Positions 37,979 to 51,440 of a stretch of 64,000 nt of DNA are shown here, piece by piece. Numbering within the stretch: position 1 is the stretch's first letter; every line of letters starts with the position of its first letter. The DNA lies in assembly GCA_032207245.1 (NCBI GenBank), contig CM063502.1:119104929-119168928 (forward strand), in the 5' to 3' direction. The notes beneath the pieces are model-generated. The model was not told the origin of the DNA, did no database searches, and worked only from the letters and a program-made list of their open reading frames with translations. Source of the stretch: Pardosa pseudoannulata. Lineage: Eukaryota > Arthropoda > Arachnida > Araneae > Lycosidae. The translations under genes and the position numbers were made by a program.

Positions 37979-39290
37979 TGAATAGAAAATATACAAAAGT
38001 TAAAAAATTTCCAATGGCATATAACGATAGAAAATATACATGTATAGTTTCTCGGTACTTCTTAAAGATATTTTTTATATCTATATTGTTTTAAGAAGGT
38101 CGGTGGATATTATGTATAGAATTTCTGAAAATGATTTGTAGAGTGATATCCTGTACACGTATGCATTAAAGTATAACAAAGTAAACCACGTTTAAAAATT
38201 TTTAAAGACTAAATACAATTTAATTAACTGTTTAATATTTAAAATGCTTCTTGTGACTTTTTTTACTTCAATTTATTTTTTACTATCTTTCGAACTTTTT
38301 AGATTATTTCGTTCATGGATTTTATAGTCATTTTAAAAGAAATATTTTTTATGTCTAGACGCTTAATTTTCCTGAAATATTCGAACTTTCAAAATTTAAA
38401 TTTAGTTTCAATATGCAAGATTTAAAACTTATATGTAGATTTATTTTAAGGTACATGACGCGTGTGTGTGGTAAATATTTTATTAAAAGTATATGCATAA
38501 TTACGTTGCAAGGAACATTTTAAAGATTAACAAATTCATGAGTGAATTTTAAAAAAAAATATCCGATAAGAAAAAAAAATGGGATTAAATTTACTTCACC
38601 TTTTATGTCTACAAAGTTTTATTCTATAAGTTAATAATACATTGAAGCATTTTTTTAAAATTCACCACTCTTAAGATGAATTTTAAAATTCTCATTTATT
38701 TTCACTAAAAATTCAAGATTTCAGCAAAATTATGATTAAAACTAAATTCTAAGAAGTTTTGAGCAACTTTTTTTTACACAATACATTTCTTTTGTAACGT
38801 AGAAGATAAGCAGCACTTTAGTACTTAAAATATCTTTTCTATGTTAAAGTAAAACGTTTAAAGTATTCTTTTCAAATTTAAAAAAAGTGAGAAAGAAGAA
38901 ACTTAAATATTAAGCCTGAGTAGAAAGTTTAAATTAAGATTGAAAAGTAAAAAAGGTTTAGGAAGGGAAGCGGTAAATTTAGACTAAATTTAAAGCCTTG
39001 ATAAAAAGTTTTCTTACCATCACAAAAATAGTTTTTAGAATTCATTTCACTTACTTACAAAACCATCTTACCGAAAAAATAAAAAAAATTAGAGACCTGA
39101 AGAGAAAATCTGCCGTGAAGACGGACCGGATAAGGAAATCGTTAATGTCACTAAAGTATTTACTCTAGCGATAAATTTCGAAATTAGTTCATAACATGTT
39201 AACAGCTAAGCGTCGGTTTGTCGCAAACGGAAAAACTGTAGACAAAAGAATCATTTCTCAGAAAAAAATGGCGGAAAGCGAGAACGCTTG
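37501..39290. other. AT-rich DNA with an (AT)n tract
   Basis: The only feature seen is an alternating AT microsatellite at about 37943-37973. No gene was found. Confidence 0.6.
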
Positions 39291-39379
39291 CATATATCTT
39301 CCTTCCTTTCATTTTATGAGATACTTAGTTAATATCCATTAGAACTCAAAAACCTGTATTAAAAAATTGAGCATGCTAC

Positions 39380-39410
<31 letters not shown>

Positions 39411-41490
39411 GTTAAAGAATCTACAAAGATATATTAAACGTAAGCTACACAATATTGAATAGGGTAATGTAATATCTTTACAGCACAGTGAAAGCAATTT
39501 TATCAGTTTCACGCAGTAAAACTAAAATAGTTGAAAATTAGGTAATATTTAATTTTTTCTAATAAAGTTTTTAGAATTTACATATTTATTTCAACCAACA
39601 TTTTCCTCATTTATTTGTTCCATTTATCCATAACTTTTATGATTACCATTCACAATAAAAGCAAATAATTGGTGAATATAAAATTAATAGCCTGATTTGA
39701 AGAATTATATGTTTTAAATTCTTGAGAAAGAAGCTCCAAAAATCATAAATAGAAAAAGCTTTAAATAGAAGATATGTTGTGCATATTAGAATTATATCTT
39801 AATTACACTCAAAGCAATTGATATATTAGCACTGGATATATCTTCCTTCCTTTCATTTTATGAAATACTTAGTTTATAACCATTAGAACTCAAAAATATT
39901 TATTAAGAAATTTAGTATGCTAAGACTGATTTTTTTTGTACTTAAAACATGAGAATCTACAAAGATACATTAAACGTAAGCTGCACAATATTGAAATAGG
40001 GTAATGTAATATCTTTACAGCATACTGAAAACAGTTTTATCTGTTTCGCGTAGTAAAACTGAAATAGTTGAAAATTATTTAATATTTAATTTTTTCTAAT
40101 ACTATTTTAAGAATTTACATATTTATTTCAACTAACATTTTCCTCATTTATTTGTTCCATTTATCCATAACTTTCATGATTAACATTCACAATAAGAGCA
40201 AATAACTTAATTTGTGTATTATAAAATTAATAGCCTGATTTGAAAAATTGCATAGTGTTTTAAATTCTCATTTTTAAGAAAGCTCTAAAAATCATAATAT
40301 ATAGAAAAACCTTTAAGTAGAAGATACATTGTACATATTAGAATTATATCTTAATTACACTCAAAGCACTTGATATATTAGCACTGGATATATCTTCCTT
40401 TCATTTTATGAAATTCTTAGTTTATAACCATTAGAACTCAAATCTTTATTACAAAATTGAGTATGCTATGACTTTTTTTTGTACATAAAAAAAGAGAATC
40501 TACAAAGATACATTAAACGTAAGCTGCCCAATATTCAAATAGGGAAATGTAATATCGTTACAGCACACCGAAAGTGATTTTATCAGTTTCACGTCATAAA
40601 ACTGAAATAGTTGAAAAATAGGTAATATTTAATTTTTTTAATACAGTTTTTAATATTTACACATTTATTTCAGCCAACATTTCCCTCATTTATTCGTTCC
40701 ATTTATCCATAACTTTCATGATTCCCACTCACAATAAAAGTAAATAACTTAATTGGTGAATTATAAAATAGCCTGATTTGAAGAATTATAGTGTTTTATA
40801 AATTCTCATTTTTAAGAAAGAAGCTTCAAAAATCATAACAGAAAAAGCTTTAAATAGAAGAAATGTTGTGCATATTAGAATTATATCTTAATTACACTCA
40901 AAGCACTTGACATCCCTGGATATATCTTCCTTTATTTTTTATGAAATACTTAGTTTTATAACCATTAGAACTCAAGAATCTTTATTAAGAAATTGAGTAT
41001 GCTAGGACTCTGATTTTTTTCTTGGTACATATAAAAATGAGAATCTACAAAGATGCATTAAACGTAAGCTGTACAAGATTGAAATAGGGCATATTAATGT
41101 AATATCATTAAAACACACTGACAGCAATTTTATCGGTTTCACGTAGTAAAACTTAAAAAGTTGAAAATTAAATAATATTTATTTTTTTCTAATATAGTTT
41201 TTAGAATTTACATATTTATCTCAACCAACATTTTCCCCATTTTATCTGTTCTATTTATCCATAACTTTCCTGATTCACGTTTATAATAAAAGCAAAATAG
41301 CTTAAAAATGTTTAACAAGATAGTGATTTTAAAATTAATAGCCTGATTTGGGGAATTACATAATGTTTTAAATTCTCATTTTTAAGAAAGAAGCTCCAAA
41401 AATCATAATAAATAGAAAAAGCTTTAAATGGAAGATATGTTGTGCATATTAGAATTGTATCTTAATTATACTCAAACCACTGGATATATT
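39291..41490. repeat. satellite-like tandem array, four copies of about 545 bp
   Basis: Copies begin at the recurring ATATCTTCCTT motif near 39297, 39841, 40393 and 40925, giving spacings of 544, 552 and 532 bases. The array ends near 41490, where a fifth unit would start but diverges. Shared landmarks include CCATTAGAACTCAA, GAATCTACAAAGATACATTA, GCCTGATTTG and CTTAATTACACTCAAA. The first copy carries a run of about 28 T at 39383-39410, where the others have short T tracts. No open frame is shared. The array is short compared with centromeric satellites. Confidence 0.92.
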
Positions 41491-42031
41491 TGTTAAAATA
41501 TCTTAAAATTTGGCAGGTATACTGTTTTATATTCTTCATCCTGTGTTATCTTAAAATTTTAGTTCAAGAAAAGTAAAATTTGTTAGATTTACGATAAATT
41601 GTAAAGTGCGTACTTAAAAAAAAATATTTTTAGTTTTTAAAATGAACATTCAACTATAACTTCTGAAATTTCAGTATATATCATTTAACTCTTGCTCACT
41701 CATATAAAAGCTACATGTTTCTCTTGAATTCACATACTTGAATGTTATTTTAATTAAGTAGAAAACATTTATTAAGTATGATTATCTATCAAGTAAAATA
41801 AATTCAAGGAGACTTATAAGCACTTGGATGCATGCAAATACATACAAATATATCTAAAATTGTTTTAACTTTAGTAAACTTTGTTTATATTAAAAATTTG
41901 TAAAGCTATCTTTTAATATTTTAAAATATTCAGTCAAGATAGAAAAATTAAACTAACAAAAAATGCTTTCTTTCTGCCTTTCTTTCCTGAGAAAATCTGA
42001 GAAAACTTTTCAATTTTGTGCTTACCAATTG

Positions 42032-42178
42032 TGTGGTTTGATGTGCTACTGGCTACTATTTTGCTATACGAGGGCTAATATAACTAGGACCTCTTTCCGA
42101 TTCTAAAAGGCTACGAACACCCATGCACGCAACGGGATCCGAACCTGCAAACGTTACCTAGAGGTCATAGTATTCGAC
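42032..42178 (-). mobile_element. tRNA-headed SINE
   Basis: It reads GTGGTTTGATGTGCTACTGG, CTATTTTGCTATACGAGGGC, TAATATAACTAGGACC, CTAAAAGGCTACGAACACCC, then ATGCACGCAACGGG and ATCCGAACCTGCAAAC. The B box is present with two changes. The copy is diverged but colinear with the family. Confidence 0.65.
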
Positions 42179-42179
42179 A

Positions 42180-43050
42180 ATCATTCTTTTCAAGTACTAT
42201 CAAGTAGTAAATGAAATTTGACGTCTAATATGATACTAAGATAAAAAGTTACAAAAAAGTTTGTAAAAAATACTATTTTTATAATACTTAATCCATTAAT
42301 GGTTGCATAAGTTCTATCGAATGTATTTTGATAAATATCTTAAATATAAGTAAATGTGAAATCCTGACATAAAAACAAATACGAAATTTAAGTAGTTTGA
42401 ATATTAGAGCTGTTGTAATTCGAGATAAGCAATCATTTTAAGCATCATAGGATACATATATAAAAAAAACTAAAGATTTATTTCATATCACATGTAAACA
42501 CAATGCTGTAAATTGGAGTTTTATAATAGCTATACCTATTCGCTAGGATTTCAGTTGATGCATCTACTGTAATAGTAAATGTGCGAGGCTTGAAAAATCA
42601 TAAAATGTTCATCCAAGTGAAAAATTTATCAATAGTAGACACAGAAAAAAAAATTTTTTTTTGAGATTGTTTATATGATTACAACATTAAAGAAAAAATT
42701 GTTCGGAGCAACTAAAGTATACAACTATGTTTTAAATGGCTCTAAAAAGGAACATTAGGCATTAATTTGGTAATTAGGAGCCTCAAAGGATGTTCAGGGT
42801 GCGAGAGGATTAATGACAGTACGATTTTATTATTTTATAGATATTCCTTGAAATATTTATCGCATTAAGCCATTAGTCTAATAAACAGAAAAAAACAATC
42901 GCATTAGATACTGATGTTTATTATTCTGGGGCATTATTAAAGAACGTTGGCATTCATTTTTCTTTTATTGGTACTCTCAAGTAAACCTGACCCATTCGAT
43001 TATAACCATCACACACGTAGAATTTCAACAACCACATTACTCCACACATA
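42180..43050. other. AT-rich DNA with no recognised gene
   Basis: No supported feature was found between the SINE and the ATG-less frame at 43052. Confidence 0.5.
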
Positions 43051-43051
43051 A

Positions 43052-43300
43052 CGTAATGGTAGCTGCTGCAGCCGAGTTCATTTAGAAAATTTACGTTTTC
43101 CTATCATCTGGAAGAAGCAACTAAATCGCATTAAAAGGCGGCTGCATAGAGAAAAACAGTATTCTGTTAAACAGACATTCGATCCATCCGAAGCTGAACA
43201 GTACATCACTGAATCCTTTTTATTGCTGCCGATTCCAATACTCCTAGTCAGTCATTTGTTGCAACAAACACGTTTCCAGAAGCCAACATGTCATAAATAA
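43052..43300 (+). pseudogene. 82-codon open frame without ATG, possible coding remnant
   Basis: The frame is open from a TAA at 43049-43051 to a TAA at 43298-43300. It has raised GC and a protein-like middle: a basic stretch LRFPIIWKKQLNRIKRRLH, then an acidic one, QTFDPSEAEQYITESF. There is no Met codon early in the frame and no clear splice acceptor. It is longer than expected for chance at this composition but not conclusive. I do not recognise the family. Confidence 0.3.
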
Positions 43301-43930
43301 CGCAAACAATTGTCCTCCGAGACTCGGATGAGAAACGTGATGCATTTCGAGATTTGTAGATGAAGGCAAGTTTTTTTGAAGTTGAATGAATGTTTTTTAT
43401 TCTTTAACCAACATACATAAATTCAGCTCCTCTTTCAGTGATGTAAGAGAAATGATTTATTCATTTGTATTTGAAAGTTTATTCAGGTACATTGTAAGAA
43501 TGTATTTACATTAAAGGTTTACCACAAATTTTTTTACAGTCGCATACGTGATTTAAAGAATACATACACGCTTCCACTTTTAATTTTGTTTTGGAGCACA
43601 TATTTTGATAACTCTTTATTTCAAAAACTTTAAATGAATACTTTGACATTCTAGAAAACAGCTATAGCCTAAAAAAGTATAGAATTATAAATAAAAACAG
43701 GAGAATTGCATTAAATAAGTCAGATAATACTATTTAGATTGAATTGAGTTTATTTCAATTTGCAGATGACTTGAAAAATTCAATGCTTATATAAAGTGAA
43801 TAAATAGTATTATTAAGAATGATTAAATTAAAAAGATTTTAAAATTTACATTTGGATCTCTAATATAATGCATTTTCTCTTTGAAAGAAAATACTATGAG
43901 GTTTTTTGATTCATTTTACACCAAATAGGG

Positions 43931-44105
43931 TTAGTTTGATTTGGTTTGGTCTGGTCTGAAGTAACACGGTAAATTGTTTAACAACACAAGGCTAATTATA
44001 TAGGACCAACCAAATTAAAACCTATTCCAAACTAGTATGGACATCTATGCCAACTGTGGGATTTGAATACACAAACTTCAGTTAAGATACCACTATCAAT
44101 TGGCC
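43931..44105 (-). mobile_element. tRNA-headed SINE, near full length
   Basis: The inverted tail TTTGATTTGGTTTGGTCTGG comes first. The body landmarks follow: CAACACAAGGCTAATTATAT with AGGACC, AAACCTATTCCAAAC, and GGACATCTATGCCAACTGTG. The head then carries GGGATTTGAATACAC, an inverted and decayed B box. The (CAAA)-type tail at one end and tRNA-like head at the other define its limits. Confidence 0.7.
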
Positions 44106-44109
44106 CCAT

Positions 44110-46740
44110 GTAATATCTATTCCCCACATGTAATAAGGAAATTTAAATACTGACAGAATTAATTTTATGAAAAATGTATTATCTTCCAACAGAAATGACA
44201 ACATTTAAGTCAAACATACATCTCCAAATATACCAATACAATGAATTTCCACCGTGCCAAAAATAATTATTAAATATGCATTAAGCGGGGAGCTACATTT
44301 AGTCAAACGATAACCAAAGTATTCGAGACAATTTCTATAGCTAAATTTACTTAATTTACTCAAGTATTACCATAAATTTTTAACCAGTTATTAATTCTAG
44401 AGTATTACGAGACGTGCTGAGGTTGCCCAAAACAATTTCGCTAATAAATATATTTTTATACAGCAGTATTAAAAAAAAAATACTTCCTTTAAACACAAAA
44501 TTTCTTCAGTTTCTGGTTTTATAAATACTAAACTACGGATTGTGAATCTTACAAAACATATTAAACTTATTTTGAAAATTTGAAACTAATAAAAATTATA
44601 CGCAACTTTTCAATACTTAAAGTTGTATTAAAATTATACGATACTTTAAGATATTTTGGGATTATTCATTAAAAGAGCAGTAAAAAATACACTCTTTGAC
44701 ACAGTACTTAAAAAAAAAATCTGATGTGAACACCCCATGACTACTTTGTATGTCTATTAAATTATACATATTTTATATACAAGTCATTTAAAATTATTTT
44801 ATAAGAATTTGAGATACGATTACTCAATTCTTCGATAAAGTGGATAGTTGCGCAATTTGTAAACATTAAACATAAAAAATTTGTTCAATATTAATTCAAC
44901 AACGAGTAGTATATTGTTTCAATAATGTGCAGAGCTTAAGTACTGACTGAAGCATTATGGAGACCGGTAGCATTGATATATTAAGATTTTCCGGTATAGA
45001 GTAGATTGCAATCAAAAGGGTGAGGTGCACAAGTGGATGTTTCAACAGCCAGTTGTGTTGTCTTTGGGTTATCGGCTGTCAGTTTTGGTCGTCCGTGTTT
45101 GGAGTTTGTTTCGGCATGTGTGCTTAGCTAGCACAAAAATTTGTTCTATTTTTCTATTTTATTTTTATTATATTTTTAAAATTTATTTTGCTTTTCTTAT
45201 ATATATTATTTATTTTATTTTAAATTAAAAATAATTAGACCATTGCAACTTTTTTTTTTCACTCAGACATCCTTACATCTGTTACTTGTTTCCCCTTTTA
45301 AAGTTAGATGTTTACCCAGATGCAATTAAGATGTTACAATAGTCCCCAAAACAAAATCTCAACACTACGTCTAATCGTTTTTTGAGTTATCCGAGATACA
45401 CACATATCTACAGACGTCACGTCGAAATTAGTTAAAATTTATTCAGGCATTGTCAGAATGGGTATTTCTGTAGAAATATGAACACCGAAATTTACTGAAG
45501 AAATTAGAACAACGAAACTACAGTACTTCCTTTGCTTCGTACAAAGTAATGTACCAAAGTAGAGGAAAAAAGTAATGAGAAATTTTAAAAGGAAACACCT
45601 CTTTAAACTGTTATATTTAACAAGTTATAATAAACTTAAAGCCTTCCTGTATAATCTGAGAAAGCTTTCTATCTTTTTAGACTGTTTAAGGCTAGAGTAC
45701 TTTCAAAACTAATTTTGTTTAATTTCAATCAGTTTAACGAGGTTCGGTACAAATCTCTAATAAACTCGTTTTTATATTTTAATCTAAGAAAAGCTATACA
45801 CTTTTATATATCAAAACAAGTCACCAGTTTCTACGAAAACTCCATGATACGATATTTGTTTACCGTTTTATAATGTTAGTGTACACTATCTCCGTAGGAG
45901 GTAAAAGTCCTTAAATGTTCTCAATAATAAATTATTCCACATGTTATGCCAATTTATTACAAGCAAGTTTTAAAAACAAGTTATTGAATAGTTAATTTTA
46001 GAGTCACTTCCCACTTATAGTTAAATTAATACTCATAGAAGCTTAAAATAGTGTAAAATGTTACAAATAGCAGGTATTTATTAGTAGGCGAGTACTGAAA
46101 ACTTTAGGCCCAATTATCTCAGCGTTTTCTACAAAATTTGTCAGATTCATATTGATATATCTCAAATTCTATATTAACTATATGGTTGAAATTTTGTACA
46201 GATATCTTTTGATACATTTTCTTTCATTTGTCTCCAGGATTAATCTAAAATTTATAGTTTTTAAAATATTGCCCTCAAGGCAAAAAACGATCCTTAAAAA
46301 TCCAATTTTGTTACTTTGTGAATAATTAAAATTTGTAAGCAAAATGTTTACAAAGCCCAAAGACAAATTTATTATTTTTATTCGACATAACAACCCAAAA
46401 AATATTCTTAAACAGATTTATCGATGAGTTATATCAAAATTGTCAAAATTTAAGTTTTAACTGTTTGAAATTCAAATTTTAAAAAATTCAACAATTGTTT
46501 ATGTTTATAATTCCTGTACAAGCATATATTTGAGGAAAAAATTATTACAAAGTTAATCTAATTTAAAAAATAGAATTTTGCGTCCTGGATTCCCTTAAAA
46601 GTTTATGCCCATTAGATGTTGTGTTAAACTATTCAAATTTTAAGGTAAAACTGCTAATCATTTTAAAAGTTATCAATTAATGTTGCAATAATAACTTCAT
46701 CAAGACTTGTTATGAGACATGCCATTTTTATTTGTAGGAT
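44110..46740. other. AT-rich DNA with no recognised gene
   Basis: A slightly GC-richer 67-codon plus frame at 45025-45228 starts with HKWMFQQPVVLSLGYRL but dissolves into AT-driven residues. No gene is supported. Confidence 0.45.
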
Positions 46741-46747
46741 AGGTAAG

Positions 46748-46800
46748 AAACAATAGTTCTTTCTTTCTGACTTTAAGTCAGAAAGAAAGAACTATTGTTT
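46748..46800. repeat. 53-bp perfect palindrome (26-bp arms, 1-base centre)
   Basis: Left arm 46748-46773 begins AAACAATAGTTC and ends TGACTT. The right arm 46775-46800 is its exact inverse complement, around a single T at 46774. Such a hairpin is normally unstable, so it is either recent, a fold-back element tip, or a sequencing/assembly fold-back. Confidence 0.95.
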
Positions 46801-47274
46801 GTTTTTAGTCTTTAAAAATTTTGAAAACTAAAAATTTATTAAAACAAATTTCCTTCAAATTTGCTTTCAGCTCTACAATAATTTTTTTCTCAAAACGAGT
46901 GTTATTAATTGTCGTGTAGTCCTCGTTATATATTTAAGTATCAACCTGTGATCAAATGTATAGTGGGATTTATTTTAAATTGCGTTGTGTTAAATATTTT
47001 TTTTACTACAATTTAACCACAGGTTTTGAGAAACTACAGACATAAATATGAATAAACTAACCGTTAAAATGATAGCAACTGAGACTAGCTTAATATAACA
47101 AAAGTAAATTTATTATAAAATATTTTTACATCTATGTACAAAACCAGTAATAAGTAAATAAGTAAGCTTAGTCAATCTATTCAAAATTACTTCTGACAAT
47201 TTTTTTAATACACTTTACACTTAAACAAATATTGTAAGCAGAGAGAGGACCTAATCTCGATTTCAAAATGTAAT

Positions 47275-47900
47275 TCAAAATGGGTACCTTTGTGGGTCTA
47301 AAATGTTGGGCCCGGAACACTTCTGGTTGAAGGGTATCAATAGCTGATTAGGAGAGGGAGTCTTTACATCATTCGTTGATCTATTACAGACATCGTCAGG
47401 GGCTTTCTCCTGAGTCTTTGGGGGTACGGCCGTACTACTTTGTGCAGGAAACTTTCCGGCGGACTTGGCTGGACTATCGAGTACCTTCTTCTTAGGACCT
47501 CCGAACCAATCTCTTCTGGGACCTCCCAACCAAAAAACTCACTGGGACCTCCTAATCCATCTCCTCATTTTTTAGATTTTTCATATTTTATTATCTCAAA
47601 CTTTGTCCCCTTCTCCTTCTTGTCTTCCAATCGGGAGTTGCCAGAATTTCATTGGTCTGACCAAACCCCGCCCTGAGACCACCAACGTGAACAACCTTAT
47701 CCCTTCTAATTGGGCCCTGTCCCTTAGGGACTCATAAATACTCCACAAAGGTACATTCTTATTTAATGTCAAGTACGGAGACTGGATTCTTATCTGGGAC
47801 TGGAATCAGAACCCCGCCCGAAACAACCGTACAAGACTACAATATCCGTTAAATCGAAATTTATGGTCCTTGGTCCTCTATCTACAACGATGTGATGAGG
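47275..47900. other. GC-rich island with a Gly-Pro/Lys-rich minus-strand frame
   Basis: About 600 bases are much richer in G and C than the flanks. The minus strand has an 84-codon frame (47275-47529) beginning MGGPRRDWFGGPKKK and continuing Pro/Ser/Lys-rich. The GGAGGTCC unit occurs three times near its start, and a frame change and stop sit between repeats. This low-complexity, basic composition could be a retroelement gag-like or disordered host protein remnant. No LTRs, primer-binding site or RT/integrase motif was found, so the family is unassigned. Confidence 0.3.
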
Positions 47901-50004
47901 TCAAATTTAGATCCTGAACATTTTACTTCTTGAATGAATGAAACAATTATATATCAGATCTAAATCGCCTCATCACATTAATTCATGGCCTGCATAAAGG
48001 AATTTCGAAAGTCTACAGAATTTAACAGAAACGCCATTGGAACCTATAAACTCCCGAAACAATAGGTGGTAATTATACACGCACACATATCAATTTTATA
48101 CACGATTGTGTAAAACACTGTTTTCAAGTGAGTATGCTCAAGTATTATAAAATATATTTGTAAACCCTCTGCACTGATATGAACAGTAATTTGTCTCATT
48201 ACAAGATCTTGAACTTCACAGAAAGTTACTCTTATGACAATTTAAATGTCGACTACTAAAAATTAAATCTGACTGTTAGAATGAAATAAAATTCCGTTTA
48301 AATACAGATATGTATATTAAAATGCAAATCAATTTTATGTAAATATATTGCTTATAATACTAAAACTGACTATTACTCATAAGAATAGCATTACACGAAC
48401 ATTTAATGTATTAATTCATTTTAATGAAAAGTACGAATTTAAAGAGATTGTCGAAACAGAAACCTTGAGAAAATTAATTTTCATATGAAGAGCGATTATG
48501 GGCATATAACACATCCATTTAATTTAATAATTTAAAATCTTAATGCTGTTTAATAAGAATCGTCTAAATAACAGTACGATGTCACATTCTTTAAAAGGGA
48601 AACATTTTTTTTGTTAACAATCCAAGAAATTTTCTGTTATCTTGTCTAAAGATGTATAGTTTTGCTACAGTTTAAATACTATTTATATGAATGTAATTCT
48701 GAAGAACATAATTCAATTATATAATAACTATTTAACTCTATCTGAAGTTGGTAGAAAATGGTTATTATTCAAAAACAAAATGTTTGCATATTAAGTTACT
48801 TCCTTGACGCTGAAAAACAAAGAGCCCTTTAAAGCGACAGTGGACAGAATGACATTAGGATAATTAGATATTTACTGAATTATAATTTATAACTGAGACT
48901 AAGAAGTGAAAAAGTTTTTAATTTTCATCATGGTACATTGTATATAATCATAATGCGCAAAATGAAAATGTATTTTATGGATACGTGAAACATTCAAATT
49001 GAATTCTAGCTGTTGTATCACTTTCAAATTTATCGGACATTGATCTTATAAAATAAGTTTATAATTAATGTTTCAAAACCCCTAATCTGTCAGTTACTCC
49101 CTTAAAATACAGGAATTTTCTACAGAAAAATGTTTTTACAATGATTATCTCTCAACATTTTTAGTTAATCCTTAAAACAAACTTTCTTAAGTTTAAAAGA
49201 TATCATAAATAAAAGTGGCTACAATATATGTAAAAAGGAGTGCGTAAGGAAATTATTCACTGAAAGTACTTCTGAAACATTAACAACATTTAAAATAATT
49301 AACATTTATTGTCGTCTGAACCAATTTTGTTTAAAATTAGCTCTAATAACATTACATTCTTAAGCAGATAAATTTAAATCTAAACATTTGCTTTGAAAAT
49401 CTTTCGCCAGAAGAGATAAAGAAAAGTTCTAGATAGAAGACAAATATTTCAGTTGTTCGGATCCAAGAGAAAATATGCTGTAAATAAAACTTTATTCAAC
49501 GTAAATAAATAATAAAGAAATTTGAAAATTTTATTTAACTCGTAAACATTTTAATCAACAAATTTATGTAATTACTACTCAGGCACTTAAAATTCACTGG
49601 AAAAGGTTCCCATACACCGAGATCTAATTTACATAGGCTTAAAAAATGAAATTATTCTTTTATAGTGTGTTTATACTTTAGAACCAGGAAAGTAGGTTCA
49701 CGACGATTAAAGTAAAAAAAAATTTGTGCTTTAATTAACATGTTAATAGAAATTTCAGCATTTTTATTCTACGGCCAAGCAAAAAGACAACTCCATTACT
49801 TTTTTATGATTATAAACAGGAAGACGTGTAGAAGAAACAATTCGTTGAAAGTTGAAAAAAATCTTATAATTACGCCAGAACCCGCTATATCAAATCTGTC
49901 AAAATATGACAAATGAGAAATATACTGAGTTAATATAAAATTTAGTATGCATATAAAAGAATTTAAGTTCAAACATCTACATACCAAGTACCTGATGAAT
50001 TAAC
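47901..50004. other. AT-rich DNA with no recognised gene
   Basis: No supported feature was found. A motif near 48833 (TTTAAAGCGACAGTGGAC) resembles TTAA-ended motifs at 36691-36710 and 62738-62755. Confidence 0.45.
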
Positions 50005-50008
50005 ATAA

Positions 50009-50223
50009 CCCTTAATTTGGCAAGATGTTTTTTCATATATTTTTTAATTTCTGTTATTTTCCTATGTCTATATAGACATTAGGATCTCTGTAAAATAAAC
50101 AAAAAATATATCATTTTCCATTTTTGAGATAATGTCCTCTGTGGCGAACACTGACAATTATGTTATATAGTAGTTATAAATATACGAGTCCGGTGTAGCG
50201 ACCAGACTTAGCGAAATTAAGGG
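50009..50223 (-). mobile_element. TTAA-flanked MITE, 200-215 bp family, reverse orientation
   Basis: The 215-bp copy lies in the opposite orientation to 30331-30532. The tips are CCCTTAATTTGG and AAATTAAGGG. The right flank is TTAA (50224-50227) and the left flank is ATAA (50005-50008), a mutated target. It shares the GTCCTCTGTGGCGAACACTG and CCGGTGTAGCGACCAGAC blocks with the copy at 56030-56244. Confidence 0.85.
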
Positions 50224-50227
50224 TTAA

Positions 50228-51095
50228 ATGGATAAAATGGTTTTTACTTAAAAACTTTAAAGTATCAACCTGAAGGAATTTTACTTTGCGAGTACGATTT
50301 GAAGGGATAAATGAAGGAAAAAGAAATTTATCCTTGAATCTTTAAAAATAAAGAATGGATTATTACACGGTAGTACTTTAAAGATAAAGTAAATATTCTA
50401 TTAAAAATATAAATTTTTCTGTAAGTCAGAAAACATCTATTTATTAAAAAATCGTATCATATATTACTAAGATTACATTTTAAGCACTACAATTTTATTG
50501 AAAAACTGTGAATTAGATAGATATACTGTTTGAAATAAATACCAAGCTGTCTCGAACAATAACAGCAAAAGCATTTGATCCCACAAACTCTCATGCTGAA
50601 AGGTTGCAGCCCACTTATTCAACTGTGTTGATGTAATTCTGGTGTAACAGTACAAAGAATCCGCTATCTTATTTAATGCCTTGACTACTATAAGACCTGA
50701 TAACTGGATCATTAGATGATTGTACGATACATGAAATATTTAAAGAGATTTTGTACTTTGAAAGAAAACCTGTAAAAACCACAATACCTAAACGACTAAT
50801 GACATATTTTCATTATATACGTTATATACATGCGTTATATCTCGTTTGATCAGACAAATTTTTACTCTCAAGGCGAGATGTCCAAATAATTTTGATTAAA
50901 AATTTCACTTCCCTTAAAGCGTATTAAATTGGAGAAAAAATAAAAGAGGTTAATCTTTTTTTCAAATTTGAGTATTAGAACTTTGAATATTAGAATAGGA
51001 AAATTAGATTTAAAATGAACTGGAAGCGATTTAACTACGGTTAACTAGCTCCAATTCAGTTGGGTATTACTGGCCACTTTACAAAAATTTCATCA
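50228..51095. other. AT-rich DNA with no recognised gene
   Basis: A 79-codon minus frame (50473-50712) has no recognised motif. Nothing else was seen. Confidence 0.4.
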
Positions 51096-51440
51096 TTTAT
51101 TAAATTACGGTCCTCTTCTGATAAATAGCGCTGCAAATAAAGAAAAGAACAGAGCGACCATATTTTCTGCACGCTTGTTTAATACATAAAATATGCCTTA
51201 TCAGTTTTGTGACCCGCTCCAAGTGCTTTGGGGTCGTGGAGGAATTTTTATCGGATCCCGTTATGCAAGGTTGTTTATAAGAAAGAAAATAATTCGACGG
51301 TAAAAACTGCAAATCGACCGGATAATAAATACTGGGATCATCATCATCGCGGTAACTTTACAAATTTCATTTATTTAATTTACATATTCAAAGGAGGTTT
51401 TACTGTCGCCAATGTACTCAAACGTGTGGAAACGTAAAAC
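51096..51440. other. GC-richer patch with competing open frames
   Basis: Three frames overlap: minus 51100-51312 (70 codons), plus 51228-51437 (69 codons) and plus 51193-51303 (36 codons, MPYQFCDPLQVLWGRGGIF and onward). None matches a family I know. Frames open on both strands are expected when GC rises, so coding status is undecided. Confidence 0.2.

Noticed and set aside
39291..41490. CRISPR-like array
   Set aside because: Unit length is about 545 bases and whole units are similar, with no short repeat/unique spacer alternation. It is a satellite-type tandem repeat.
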